Positions 1 to 8,409 of a stretch of 64,000 nt of DNA are shown piece after piece. This DNA is from Sphingobacterium spiritivorum (GTDB lineage: Bacteria > Bacteroidota > Bacteroidia > Sphingobacteriales > Sphingobacteriaceae). The stretch is taken from NCBI RefSeq assembly GCF_016724845.1, contig NZ_CP068082.1, positions 1,860,001 to 1,924,000 on the forward strand, read 5' to 3'. Both the position numbers and the translations under genes were made by a program. The number at the start of each line of letters is the position of its first letter. Within the stretch, counting starts at the first letter, position 1. Below the pieces are notes generated by a model that worked only from the letters and a program-made list of their open reading frames with translations, ran no database searches and was not told the DNA's origin.

Positions 1-554
1 TCTCCAAAATACTCTACTAATTGTTCTCCCAAATAATTTATACTAAGATTGATCGTACTAACTCCTACCTCTTTCAGTCTATCTATATTATACTCTATGA
101 TAGGCTTATCCCCTACACGTAACAGAGGCTTAGGCGTATTTTCAGTTAACGGGCGTAGTCTCCTACCTTCACCTCCAGCCATCAAGATTGCATCTGCAGG
201 AATTAAAGTTCTACGTAAGCTAAAATCTAATATGTCTACAATATGGCGTGTAGGGCTTATTATAGGTATTATTTTAAGTAAATCTTTCCTAAATTTCTCT
301 AACTGATTTAAATCATATTCATTCTCACGAATAAATACTGGATTTGACTGTATAAAATCTAACAAACTATTTTCAAAGCCTAATCCTCGGATAAATCCAC
401 GTCTCAAATCTCCATCTGTCAAAGAACCCAAAAGCTTTTTGTTTTCATCGACAACAAATAATATGGACGAAGGAGCAATCAAATCCAATTTTATTAAAGC
501 ATCTCTTACGGACTGTCCTTTATGAATAACATGCTTATCTACTAAAGTATTCAT
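1..554 (-). CDS. ptmE: CBS-domain sugar-phosphate nucleotidyltransferase (PtmE-like), 3' part missing
   Basis: The N-terminal 184 residues are visible; the gene runs off the left edge. Residues about 1-115 look like a tandem CBS pair, and residue 122 onward starts a nucleotidyltransferase domain with the motif ILMAGGEGRRLRPLT (G-x-G-x-R-L-x-P-L-T). CBS plus NTP-transferase is the layout of PtmE, the glucosamine-1-phosphate guanylyltransferase of the Campylobacter legionaminic acid route; that function is inferred from the layout and neighbours. Its ATG overlaps the TGA of the upstream gene by 4 bp (ATGA), so translation is probably coupled. It could instead activate another sugar phosphate. 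Confidence 0.85.
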   Translation of the reverse strand, partial: MNTLVDKHVIHKGQSVRDALIKLDLIAPSSILFVVDENKKLLGSLTDGDLRRGFIRGLGFENSLLDFIQSNPVFIRENEYDLNQLEKFRKDLLKIIPIISPTRHIVDILDFSLRRTLIPADAILMAGGEGRRLRPLTENTPKPLLRVGDKPIIEYNIDRLKEVGVSTINLSINYLGEQLVEYFG

Positions 555-1702
555 ACAATATTGTTAAAATGTTTTTCAATGGATGCGCTACGTTCGGAAA
601 TTACTTTTATAATCCTTTTCGCAGCATTTCCTTGATAGTAAGGGTTACAAACCAAATTTAATCTACTTTGAAAAGAATCGCTTCTTAAATGTCCAAAACC
701 TGCTACAATTTCTTCCACTTTGCAGTCAACATTGATAACACTGTCGGCCTGAATTCGTCCCCTTTGTCTATTGCCAATATTTAAAGTTGCCGTATGTAGA
801 GAAGGAGCTTCTAATATCCCGCTAGAACTATTTCCAACAATAGCAGTACATTCTCTAACAACAGATAAAAATCTTAAAGCACCTAAAGATGTGAAGGCTT
901 TTGCATTATTGTGATTCTTAGAAACATAATCATCTATCATTTGGTTTATAACCCTGCCATCTGTATCAGCATTTGCTTTCGTAAAGATAAAAAAACTCTG
1001 GTCTTGTAGATCTATTGCATCCAATAATATCTGGAACTGTTCAGCAGAACTTAATTCACTTAAAGTCTCAGGGTGAAAAGTAACTTGGTAATTGTATTTT
1101 AAGAATTTAATTCCTAAATCGTTTTCAATTTCTTCTTTAGTCAAAAGTTTAAGATTATTAATATTATCCAATCCAATTGCCCCCACATTGAACACTTGGT
1201 TAGGGTCTTCGCCCATTTGAATTATTCGATTTCTATATTCTTCGGTTGAGGCAAAATGAAGATGGCTCAACTTGGTTATTGCGTGTCGAATAGCATCGTC
1301 ATAAGCCCCTTCCGTGATCTCACCTCCATGTAGATGCGCTATCGGAACCTTAAAAATTGTTGCTGCAGAAGCAATTGCCAACATCTCATAACGATCTCCT
1401 AATATAACCAATAAATCAGGCAATAATCTAGGCAGGACATCAGCCATACCGTTCATAGCAAGCCCCATTGTCTTAACAATACTGCCCGATGTATCTGACG
1501 ACAATAAAATTTCTATTTTTTCATTGATTGTAAAACCATCAGCTTCAATTTGCAAATAAGTCAAGCCAAATTCAGGAGATAAATGTGCTCCAGTAACAAT
1601 AACTTGTAATTCTAAGTCCGGTGACTGCTGGATCAAATCCATTAATGGTTTTAATAAACCATACTCCGCTCTTGTCGCTGTAACTACACAAATCTTTCTC
1701 AT
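551..1702 (-). CDS. legG: Hydrolysing nucleotide-sugar 2-epimerase (LegG/NeuC family)
   Basis: 383 aa, normal length for the family. It starts MRKICVVTATRAEYGLL, typical of NeuC/NnaA enzymes, has AHLHGGEITEGAYDDAIRH near residue 125 and GNSSSGILEAP near residue 290. Family members release the nucleotide and epimerise C2 to give a free ManNAc-type sugar. Because legB, legC and legH homologues lie just upstream, the substrate is probably a nucleotide-linked 2,4-diacetamido-trideoxyhexose and the product 2,4-diacetamido-2,4,6-trideoxymannose. ManNAc production from UDP-GlcNAc is the alternative. The start abuts the legI stop, and the stop overlaps the next gene by 4 bp. Confidence 0.92.
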   Translation of the reverse strand: MRKICVVTATRAEYGLLKPLMDLIQQSPDLELQVIVTGAHLSPEFGLTYLQIEADGFTINEKIEILLSSDTSGSIVKTMGLAMNGMADVLPRLLPDLLVILGDRYEMLAIASAATIFKVPIAHLHGGEITEGAYDDAIRHAITKLSHLHFASTEEYRNRIIQMGEDPNQVFNVGAIGLDNINNLKLLTKEEIENDLGIKFLKYNYQVTFHPETLSELSSAEQFQILLDAIDLQDQSFFIFTKANADTDGRVINQMIDDYVSKNHNNAKAFTSLGALRFLSVVRECTAIVGNSSSGILEAPSLHTATLNIGNRQRGRIQADSVINVDCKVEEIVAGFGHLRSDSFQSRLNLVCNPYYQGNAAKRIIKVISERSASIEKHFNNIV

Positions 1703-2707
1703 CTACAACACAATTATTTCATCTTCGTTAAAATCCTGAATGGCAACCTTCCCGATAACATTATCCCATTCCATTGGCGAAATCCCATTGCCTGGTCTTT
1801 TGACGGTTAAGTTATCTTCCGTAAAAATTTCTCCCTTTTTTATATTTTGAGAGGCTACTAAACTTTTACGCGCTATTGCCATGTTCTTTTTCTCTGACGC
1901 ACTAGGTTCTTTAATTCCAGAACCTGAAATAGCTTCTTCTATATTTCGAATAGCACTAACCATAGCTTTCAACTCTTTTGGTTCTAATGAGGCAGCATGA
2001 TCTGGCCCCTCCATTGTATTATCTAATGTAAAATGTTTTTCTATGATTTTCGCACCTAGAGCTACCGCAGCAACAGGAACTTCAATTCCTAAAGTATGGT
2101 CAGAGTATCCAATATTTACTTTAAACTCATCTGCAATGCTTAACATAGCTTTTAAGTTCACATCTCTCATTGGTGTTGGATATTCGGTATTGCAATGTAA
2201 AATCGAAATATCAGATACACCTTCTTTTACAAAGATTTGAGTCGCAGCTGCAATATCTTCCATTGTGGACATACCTGTTGATAATATAACTTTTGAGAAC
2301 AATTTAGCTGCCTTTCGGAGGTAAGGTAAATTTGTAATTTCACCGGAAGGTATCTTGACTAAATCCAACCCTATATCTTTCAAATATTGTAAAGAATCTA
2401 AGTCAAATGCGGTAGAGAAAAACTGAACACCTTTTTCTTTACAATAAGCAATTATTTTTTCGTGATCTGTGTGTGATAATTCCAACTGCTTAAGCATCTC
2501 TAATTGTGAGTCTTCACTATTACCCGTATTCGTAATCTGATAATCTGCCTTTTTCGCACTTCTAGAAACAAGCTTATCCGCTTTAAAAGTTTGGAACTTC
2601 ACATAGTCAACTCCCGCTTCTGCAGCTGCATCAACCAACTTAAAAGCATTTTTCAGTGAACCATTATGATTTACTCCTGCTTCGGCTATTATTAATACTC
2701 TACTCAT
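1703..2707 (-). CDS. legI: N-acylneuraminate/legionaminate synthase (NeuB family)
   Basis: 334 aa. The N-terminal TIM barrel of the NeuB family is recognisable from IAEAGVNHNG (about 8-17), DYVKFQTFKADKLVS and KIPSGEITN. The C-terminal SAF/antifreeze-like domain covers roughly residues 280-334. The enzyme condenses phosphoenolpyruvate with a ManNAc-type sugar to form a nonulosonic acid. In this operon the likely substrate is 2,4-diacetamido-trideoxymannose and the product N,N'-diacetyllegionaminic acid; sequence alone cannot exclude sialic acid. The ATG overlaps the legH TAA by one base (TAATG). Confidence 0.93.
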   Translation of the reverse strand: MSRVLIIAEAGVNHNGSLKNAFKLVDAAAEAGVDYVKFQTFKADKLVSRSAKKADYQITNTGNSEDSQLEMLKQLELSHTDHEKIIAYCKEKGVQFFSTAFDLDSLQYLKDIGLDLVKIPSGEITNLPYLRKAAKLFSKVILSTGMSTMEDIAAATQIFVKEGVSDISILHCNTEYPTPMRDVNLKAMLSIADEFKVNIGYSDHTLGIEVPVAAVALGAKIIEKHFTLDNTMEGPDHAASLEPKELKAMVSAIRNIEEAISGSGIKEPSASEKKNMAIARKSLVASQNIKKGEIFTEDNLTVKRPGNGISPMEWDNVIGKVAIQDFNEDEIIVL

Positions 2708-3327
2708 TATTTTATTTTTCTAACTGGATTTCCAACCCAAGTTTCGTTATCTTCAATATCCTTAATAACTACTGATCCCGCTCCTACTATAACATTATCT
2801 CCAATAGTTATCCCTTGCTTAATTATCGCATTTGCTCCAATAAATGTTCCTGTACCTACCGTAACACTTCCTGCTAAAACAGCTCCTGGTGCAATATGAA
2901 CTGAATCACCTAACACGCATTCGTGCTCTATTATAGCTCCGGTATTGATTATGCAATTTTGTCCAACAATTGCTAACGTATTCACAACACAATTACTGGA
3001 TAAGAAACTTCCTTTACCGATGCGAACAAAATCATTAATTACCGCGGTGGGATGTACAACTGTAACTACCTCTTTACCCGCTTCTATAATCCGTTCAGCC
3101 ACCCGTTTTCGGGTATTATTATCTCCTATTCCCAGCACAAACTTATCTATCCCATTCCAATTAAAGGATTCACTACCCTCATCGCCCAAAAATGTCAGTT
3201 GGTAAGGGTTATTATGTTTTCTCTTAGATCGATCACAATAAAAATGAACGGGGATTCCCATTTTTTTACATGCATCCAATACCACAAACGCATGTCCAGA
3301 ATATCCTATTATTGCAACTCTATCCAT
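2707..3327 (-). CDS. legH: Sugar O/N-acetyltransferase, left-handed beta-helix (LegH/PglD-like)
   Basis: 206 aa. The N-terminal Rossmann-like part (IIGYSGHAFVVLDAC) is followed from about residue 95 by hexapeptide repeats (GTFIGANAIIKQGITIGDN and similar), the NeuD/PglD acetyltransferase layout. In the PglD/LegH reaction acetyl-CoA acetylates the 4-amino group made by the LegC/PglE aminotransferase. The gene lies directly between legC and legI, supporting that role. It overlaps legI by one base. A NeuD-type sialic acid O-acetyltransferase is the less likely alternative, since a 4-aminotransferase is adjacent. Confidence 0.88.
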   Translation of the reverse strand: MDRVAIIGYSGHAFVVLDACKKMGIPVHFYCDRSKRKHNNPYQLTFLGDEGSESFNWNGIDKFVLGIGDNNTRKRVAERIIEAGKEVVTVVHPTAVINDFVRIGKGSFLSSNCVVNTLAIVGQNCIINTGAIIEHECVLGDSVHIAPGAVLAGSVTVGTGTFIGANAIIKQGITIGDNVIVGAGSVVIKDIEDNETWVGNPVRKIK

Positions 3328-3331
3328 CTTT

Positions 3332-4474
3332 CTATCTTACACTACTAGGAATGTTTACAATTCGTTCTTCTAAAAACTCCGCATTACGTTGAGAATCCCG
3401 CTGACAATGTTCGTACATAGGCAGGCGATACATAAGATTCCAAATTGGCCTTGTCATTACCCCATTCTCATTTGTATACTTTAGAAAATCTTCCCTATCC
3501 ATCTTATCATTCAATTCAACACACATTAACCAATAATTAGCTTTCGTGTCTGGAGTTTCTTTTCTGAATTTTATTCCTAATTCAGAAAACAATGCAGCAT
3601 ATTCATCTGCCATCTGTCTTTTATCCGCCAAGAAACTTTCTAAGACCTCCATTTGAGCACAAGCTAACGCAGCATTCAGATTCGGCATTCTAAAGTTATA
3701 TCCGAGTTCATCATGGAAAAATTCATAAGGATGTGGTCGTTTAGCTGTTGTTGTTAAGTACTTGGCATGTTTTCCTAACTCTAAATCATTAGTAATTAAA
3801 GCACCACCACCACCACAAGTAATCGTTTTATTGCCATTAAAAGAAAATCCAGATACTAATCCAAGGGTACCTGTATGTTTTCCCTTATAATAGCTACCCA
3901 AAGATTCCGCAGCATCTTCTACCAATGGAATATTCCATTTATCGCAAACCGCTAATAATTCATCTAGATGTACAGGAAAACCAAATGTATGCATGGGCAT
4001 ACAAGCAGCAATACGATTTCCGGTAGATTTGTTATAGCAACCATCTTCACGAAGTTCACCAAATTCTTCTAAAAAGAATGATAAAGCCTTTGGAGACAAC
4101 CCCATAGTATCTAAATCTACATCTACAAAAATCGGAGTTGCGTGATTATAAACAATGGCATTAGCTGTTGCAATAAAAGTTAACGCTTGGGTTATTACTT
4201 CATCACCAGCTTTCACGCCTGCCAACCTTAAAGCTACCTGAAGAGATGCTGTACCGTTGACAACTGCTACAGCCTTTTCAGCACCAGTATAGGCTTGCAT
4301 CATTTCCTCAAACTTATCTACATAAGCTCCAACAGACGAAACAAATGTAGAATCTATAGTATCCACAACATATTTTTTCTCATTACCTCTAAACCGCGGT
4401 TCATGAAGTGGAATAAATTTATCAGTTTTATACTGATCCCTAATAAAAGAGATTATATTATCTATACTCTGCAT
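3332..4474 (-). CDS. legC: PLP-dependent sugar aminotransferase (LegC, DegT/DnrJ family)
   Basis: 380 aa DegT/DnrJ/EryC1/StrS aminotransferase. Visible motifs are NGTASLQVALRLAGVKAGDEV, VEDAAESLGS and the PLP lysine region GFSFNGNKTITCGGGGA. LegC homologues aminate the 4-keto-6-deoxy sugar made by the preceding dehydratase, with glutamate as donor. It sits 2 bp after legB and 4 bp before legH, giving the order dehydratase, aminotransferase, acetyltransferase, which fits the pathway. ATG start. Confidence 0.93.
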   Translation of the reverse strand: MQSIDNIISFIRDQYKTDKFIPLHEPRFRGNEKKYVVDTIDSTFVSSVGAYVDKFEEMMQAYTGAEKAVAVVNGTASLQVALRLAGVKAGDEVITQALTFIATANAIVYNHATPIFVDVDLDTMGLSPKALSFFLEEFGELREDGCYNKSTGNRIAACMPMHTFGFPVHLDELLAVCDKWNIPLVEDAAESLGSYYKGKHTGTLGLVSGFSFNGNKTITCGGGGALITNDLELGKHAKYLTTTAKRPHPYEFFHDELGYNFRMPNLNAALACAQMEVLESFLADKRQMADEYAALFSELGIKFRKETPDTKANYWLMCVELNDKMDREDFLKYTNENGVMTRPIWNLMYRLPMYEHCQRDSQRNAEFLEERIVNIPSSVR

Positions 4475-4476
4475 AA

Positions 4477-5664
4477 TTACATTTTAGCGTCGAGATATTT
4501 CCCTGTTTCTTTATGCCCAAAGTCCGGAATCATTTGAAAAAATAAATCGACGATTTGTTCTTTATTCCACTTCTTATTCGATTTCATATGCTGAATAGCA
4601 GATTCAAACAACTGTAGTTTATCTTCTTCAATCTTCAATTCATTCTTAATTACACCTAAATTTTCAAATCGATTCATATCAAGAGTTTCGTGTTCTGTAA
4701 AAAACTCCTCAAAATCTTTCTCTCCAGTAGTGTCACTCCCTGTAAATAGACAAGGCCATTTTCCTTCTTGAGGTAAAGTATGGACTAACGATCTAGCTTC
4801 ATTTTCATCTGCACACAAATAAGGCTCATACCCCATTTCTTTCAAATATTTTTCAGCAATCTCCGCAAAAGTAATTAAGTGTAAATTCTCACTTAATTTA
4901 GGGAAAAAGATATCCCTATTTTCACCAAATATACAAGACATTAAACATAATTCGCCCGACTCTTTAGGAATGACGAAATAACGCTTAATATCATTAGGTG
5001 CAACAATAGGTTGCCTCTTCTCGATACGCTTATTAAATCCATGCAGTAAAGAACCATCCGAAAAAGCAACATTTGCAAAACGAGCTGTAGAGATAGTAAT
5101 TTCTTTACTACGGCGCATAAGAAACATTTCCATAATGCGCTTAGAGGCTCCCATCATATTCACAGGATTTGCAGCCTTATCCGTAGATACGCAGAAGTAT
5201 TTTTTTACACCTTTCTCAATAGCTTGTTGCAAAGTTTTGTCTGTATTGAAGACATTGACATCCGCCATACGCATCAAAGTATAGGGATCCTTTTCGCTAC
5301 GTACATGCTTTAATGCTGAAAGATTTAAAACATAGTCGTAATCACCATCTGCTTCCCAAAAGGCATCGTATTCGATAGAACCAATATCTAAAGCAAAAGT
5401 CTGAAAGTCTCCTTCGATATATCCAAAAGAGCTTCTGATATCGCGAACTAATTCTACCATATTATTCTCAGAAATATCTACAACATGTAATTTCTTGGGA
5501 TTTCTTTTAAAAATCTCCTTTGTTGTTGCCTGGCCAATAGAACCGGCTCCGCCAATAACTAAGAATTTTGCATTGGAAATGATAGCTTCTAGTCTCTCTT
5601 CATGTTTTTGTATATCTTCATTAAAGAGCTCTTCCTTTCGGCCTATAAGATTTAAAATATTCAT
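4477..5664 (-). CDS. legB: Nucleotide-sugar 4,6-dehydratase (LegB/PglF type)
   Basis: 395 aa SDR dehydratase with Rossmann motif GGAGSIG (residues 39-44 region) and active site S-TDKAANPVNMMGASK at 160-175. Thr161, Asp162 and Lys163 are present, but the position that is Tyr in classical enzymes and PseB/FlaA1 is Met171, as in PglF. That favours C5-retaining chemistry and hence legionaminate or bacillosamine rather than pseudaminate. I chose ATG 5664, two bases after the rfbA stop, with AGGT upstream; a TTG at 5676 would extend it by four residues. Substrate is GDP- or UDP-GlcNAc; the PtmE-like gene favours GDP. Confidence 0.92.
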   Translation of the reverse strand: MNILNLIGRKEELFNEDIQKHEERLEAIISNAKFLVIGGAGSIGQATTKEIFKRNPKKLHVVDISENNMVELVRDIRSSFGYIEGDFQTFALDIGSIEYDAFWEADGDYDYVLNLSALKHVRSEKDPYTLMRMADVNVFNTDKTLQQAIEKGVKKYFCVSTDKAANPVNMMGASKRIMEMFLMRRSKEITISTARFANVAFSDGSLLHGFNKRIEKRQPIVAPNDIKRYFVIPKESGELCLMSCIFGENRDIFFPKLSENLHLITFAEIAEKYLKEMGYEPYLCADENEARSLVHTLPQEGKWPCLFTGSDTTGEKDFEEFFTEHETLDMNRFENLGVIKNELKIEEDKLQLFESAIQHMKSNKKWNKEQIVDLFFQMIPDFGHKETGKYLDAKM

Positions 5665-5665
5665 A

Positions 5666-6526
5666 TTACCTGACAATATTCAATAAATATTCACCGTATC
5701 CAGATTTTCTTAAGGGTTCAGCAATCTGCAATAACTGTTCTTTATTAATATACCCCATACGATACGCTATCTCTTCAATAGCGGCAATTTTCATCCCCTG
5801 ACGCTCTTCTATTACCTGAACGAATTGACATGCCTGCATTAGCGAATTGATAGTACCAGTATCTAACCAAGCCGTTCCTCTGTTAAAAACACCTACTTTC
5901 AATTTTCCTCTTCGTAGATACTCTGCGTTGATATCAGTAATCTCCAGTTCTCCTCGTGATGAAGGTTTAATATTTTTGGCAATTTCCACTACATCATTAT
6001 CATAGAAATAAAGTCCGGGAACAGCATAATTAGATTTTGGTTCTTTTGGTTTTTCCTCAATAGAAACAACTTTATTATCCTTATCAAACTCTACCACACC
6101 ATATCGCTCCGGGTCGGATACCTGGTAAGCAAATACAACGCCTCCATCGGGATCGGATGAGTCCTGTAATAATTTTGACATTCCTGATGCGTAAAAAATA
6201 TTATCTCCTAGGATCAAAGCAACCTTGTCCTTACCAATAAAATCTTCTCCCAAAATAAAAGCTTGAGCTAATCCATCCGGGCTTGGTTGTTCCTTATATG
6301 AAAACTTACATCCAATTTGAGAACCATCTCCCAATAATTTTTGGAAATTGGGAAGATCCTGAGGTGTCGAAATAATCAAAATCTCATTAATACCAGCCAG
6401 CATCAATGTAGACAATGGATAATAGATCATAGGTTTATCATACACTGGCATTAACTGTTTTGAAACAGCTAATGTTAAGGGGTGTAAACGTGTACCTGAA
6501 CCGCCTGCTAATATTATTCCTTTCAT
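5666..6526 (-). CDS. rfbA: Glucose-1-phosphate thymidylyltransferase
   Basis: 286 aa, the size of short RmlA enzymes. It begins [18 protein letters not shown], the nucleotide-binding signature, and has [22 protein letters not shown] and [19 protein letters not shown] segments. It makes dTDP-glucose from glucose-1-phosphate and dTTP, the first step of dTDP-L-rhamnose synthesis. It follows rfbD by 6 bp and precedes legB by about 2 bp, so rhamnose and legionaminate genes are probably cotranscribed. Confidence 0.97.
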   Translation of the reverse strand: MKGIILAGGSGTRLHPLTLAVSKQLMPVYDKPMIYYPLSTLMLAGINEILIISTPQDLPNFQKLLGDGSQIGCKFSYKEQPSPDGLAQAFILGEDFIGKDKVALILGDNIFYASGMSKLLQDSSDPDGGVVFAYQVSDPERYGVVEFDKDNKVVSIEEKPKEPKSNYAVPGLYFYDNDVVEIAKNIKPSSRGELEITDINAEYLRRGKLKVGVFNRGTAWLDTGTINSLMQACQFVQVIEERQGMKIAAIEEIAYRMGYINKEQLLQIAEPLRKSGYGEYLLNIVR

Positions 6527-6532
6527 TTTTTT

Positions 6533-7396
6533 TTAGCTTTCAATTTCTATGTTCTTAGCAATCATCACTTTAAGGCTATCTTTCCAATTGGGAGTGTCAA
6601 CCTTAAATGCATGCTTTATCTTTGATTTATCTAATAAGGAGTACCTTGGTCGTTTAGCCGGTGTAGGATACTGCGTAGTTGGAATGGGATTTATTTTACA
6701 ATCTAAGCCTTTAATCTCACGAATCGCTACCGCAAAATCATACCAGGAAATTTCTCCTTCATTTGAATAATGGTAAATGCCACCAATCCATTTGTCACTT
6801 TCAATAATGTCCACAATAGCCAGAGCAAGATCGTGTGCATATGTAGGCGAACCAATCTGATCATTGATTACTGAAATTTCCTCCCTCTCGGACATCAGGC
6901 GAACCATAGTTTTTACAAAATTATTTCCATAAACTGAATAAACCCATGAGGTACGGATAATAATTCCATCAGGAAGCCATTTTTGGATAGCATGCTCGCC
7001 TTTCAACTTTGTCAATCCATATATATTGATAGGGTCTACGGGAGCGTCCTCTTTCAAAGGGATATTGGAATTGCCATCGAAAACATAATCTGTAGAAATA
7101 GCTATAAGCTTAGTTCCATGAATACGGCAGTATTGAGCAATTTCCGATGTTGCCAGATGATTAATCTGATCAGCTAACTCTTGTTCTGATTCCGCCCTAT
7201 CTACAGCAGTATAGGCTGCTGCATGAATAATGACATCAGGTTGGTATTGTGCTAAAAGATCTTGAATGATCAATGTCTGATCTAAAGGCAAGTGTTTACG
7301 GTCTAAGAAATGATATTCTTTTTCAGTATCATTTCTTAGTATATCTTTAAGTTCAGATCCTAATTGTCCGTTTGCTCCAGTAATTACTATTCTCAT
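6533..7396 (-). CDS. rfbD: dTDP-4-dehydrorhamnose reductase
   Basis: 287 aa SDR protein. The N-terminal ITGANGQLGSEL is the NAD(P)-binding loop, STDYVFDG and YGLTKLKGE carry the catalytic Tyr/Lys, and RTSWVYS is typical of RmlD. It performs the last step of dTDP-L-rhamnose synthesis. The ATG overlaps the rfbC stop by 4 bp, implying translational coupling. Confidence 0.96.
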   Translation of the reverse strand: MRIVITGANGQLGSELKDILRNDTEKEYHFLDRKHLPLDQTLIIQDLLAQYQPDVIIHAAAYTAVDRAESEQELADQINHLATSEIAQYCRIHGTKLIAISTDYVFDGNSNIPLKEDAPVDPINIYGLTKLKGEHAIQKWLPDGIIIRTSWVYSVYGNNFVKTMVRLMSEREEISVINDQIGSPTYAHDLALAIVDIIESDKWIGGIYHYSNEGEISWYDFAVAIREIKGLDCKINPIPTTQYPTPAKRPRYSLLDKSKIKHAFKVDTPNWKDSLKVMIAKNIEIES

Positions 7397-7941
7397 ATTC
7401 CAAAAATTTCCTTAAAACCGGGAGCTGCTTTGTCTTTATCAGATAATACCATTTCCTCTATTGGAATTTGCCAGTCTACAGCGAGATCTTTATCCAGCGG
7501 ATGCACACCACATTCTGATTCTTTATTGTAGAAATTATCACATTTATAGAAAAAGGTAGCGGTCTCACTTAACACGACAAAACCATGTAAAAATCCCCGC
7601 GGAACAAATAGCTGCAGATTATTCTCAGCAGATAGTCTTACTGCAACGTATTGGCCAAACGTAGATGATCCGGCACGTACATCTACAGCAATATCAATTA
7701 CCTCGCCTTCTAAAACCCGAACCAGTTTAGCTTGGGCATGATCTCCAGCTTGGGCATGTAATCCCCGCAAAACTCCTCTTGTGGAATAAGACTGGTTATC
7801 CTGGACAAAATGCGTGTTAGTTCCAGTAAGATCATTAAAGGTCTTTTCATTGAAACTCTCCATAAAATAACCACGCGAATCGCCATACTTAGCTGGCTCC
7901 AATATAAAACAACCCTGAAGCTTTGTTTCTGTAGCTTTCAT
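7393..7941 (-). CDS. rfbC: dTDP-4-dehydrorhamnose 3,5-epimerase
   Basis: 182 aa cupin protein of normal RmlC length. Visible motifs are FVQDNQSYSTRGVLRGLH, with the catalytic His at its end, and FVPRGFLHGFVVLSE. It epimerises C3 and C5 of dTDP-4-keto-6-deoxyglucose. It overlaps rfbD by 4 bp and lies 34 bp downstream of the four-helix-bundle gene. Confidence 0.97.
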   Translation of the reverse strand: MKATETKLQGCFILEPAKYGDSRGYFMESFNEKTFNDLTGTNTHFVQDNQSYSTRGVLRGLHAQAGDHAQAKLVRVLEGEVIDIAVDVRAGSSTFGQYVAVRLSAENNLQLFVPRGFLHGFVVLSETATFFYKCDNFYNKESECGVHPLDKDLAVDWQIPIEEMVLSDKDKAAPGFKEIFGI

Positions 7942-7975
7942 CTTTATTTGTTGATATAGTTATAATGATAAATGG

Positions 7976-8344
7976 TTAAAGCGCATTAGCATCTTTATTA
8001 TTTAAACTCGTGATAAGTTTAGCGATCATATTTTTAATAAAATGTATTCGCTTAAAGATATCTTCATTCTTTTGCATAAATCCTAATCGGACAGAAATTT
8101 CCAATTGTGTTTCGAGTTCACTTGTCGACCCTAAGGCAATATAAGGAAACCGGATAAATTCGGTTTTTCCTTTTCTTCCAGCCCCTTCAGCAATATTAGA
8201 AGGAATTGAAACTACTGATCTTTTAATCTGACTGGTTAGACCAAACATTTCCTCTTTTGGAAAGCTTGCAGCAATTTTATAGATATCTTCAACAAGTATC
8301 ATACTCTCGTGCCACAGCTTTAAATCCTTATGCGAAGTAATCAT
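7976..8344 (-). CDS. Four-helix bundle protein (23S rRNA IVS / bAvd-like family)
   Basis: 122 aa small helical protein. The family signature S-I-P-S-N-I-A-E-G (VVSIPSNIAEGAGR, near residue 50) and the following FIRFPYIALGSTSELETQLE segment mark the four-helix bundle family first known from 23S rRNA intervening sequences and related to Avd of diversity-generating retroelements. Its cellular function is unknown. It splits rfbB from rfbC on the same strand. The 65 bp to rfbB are very AT-rich with repeated AACTTTTTAACTTTAT-like runs. No reverse transcriptase or variable repeat is near. Confidence 0.85.
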   Translation of the reverse strand: MITSHKDLKLWHESMILVEDIYKIAASFPKEEMFGLTSQIKRSVVSIPSNIAEGAGRKGKTEFIRFPYIALGSTSELETQLEISVRLGFMQKNEDIFKRIHFIKNMIAKLITSLNNKDANAL

Positions 8345-8409
8345 AGACTTATCCCTTCTAACTTTTTAACTTTATATCCTTATCACTTTATAACACCCTA
8401 ACCTTTTAA

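Noticed and set aside
7976..8344. Diversity-generating retroelement (Avd)
   Set aside because: No reverse transcriptase or template/variable repeats in the surrounding sequence.
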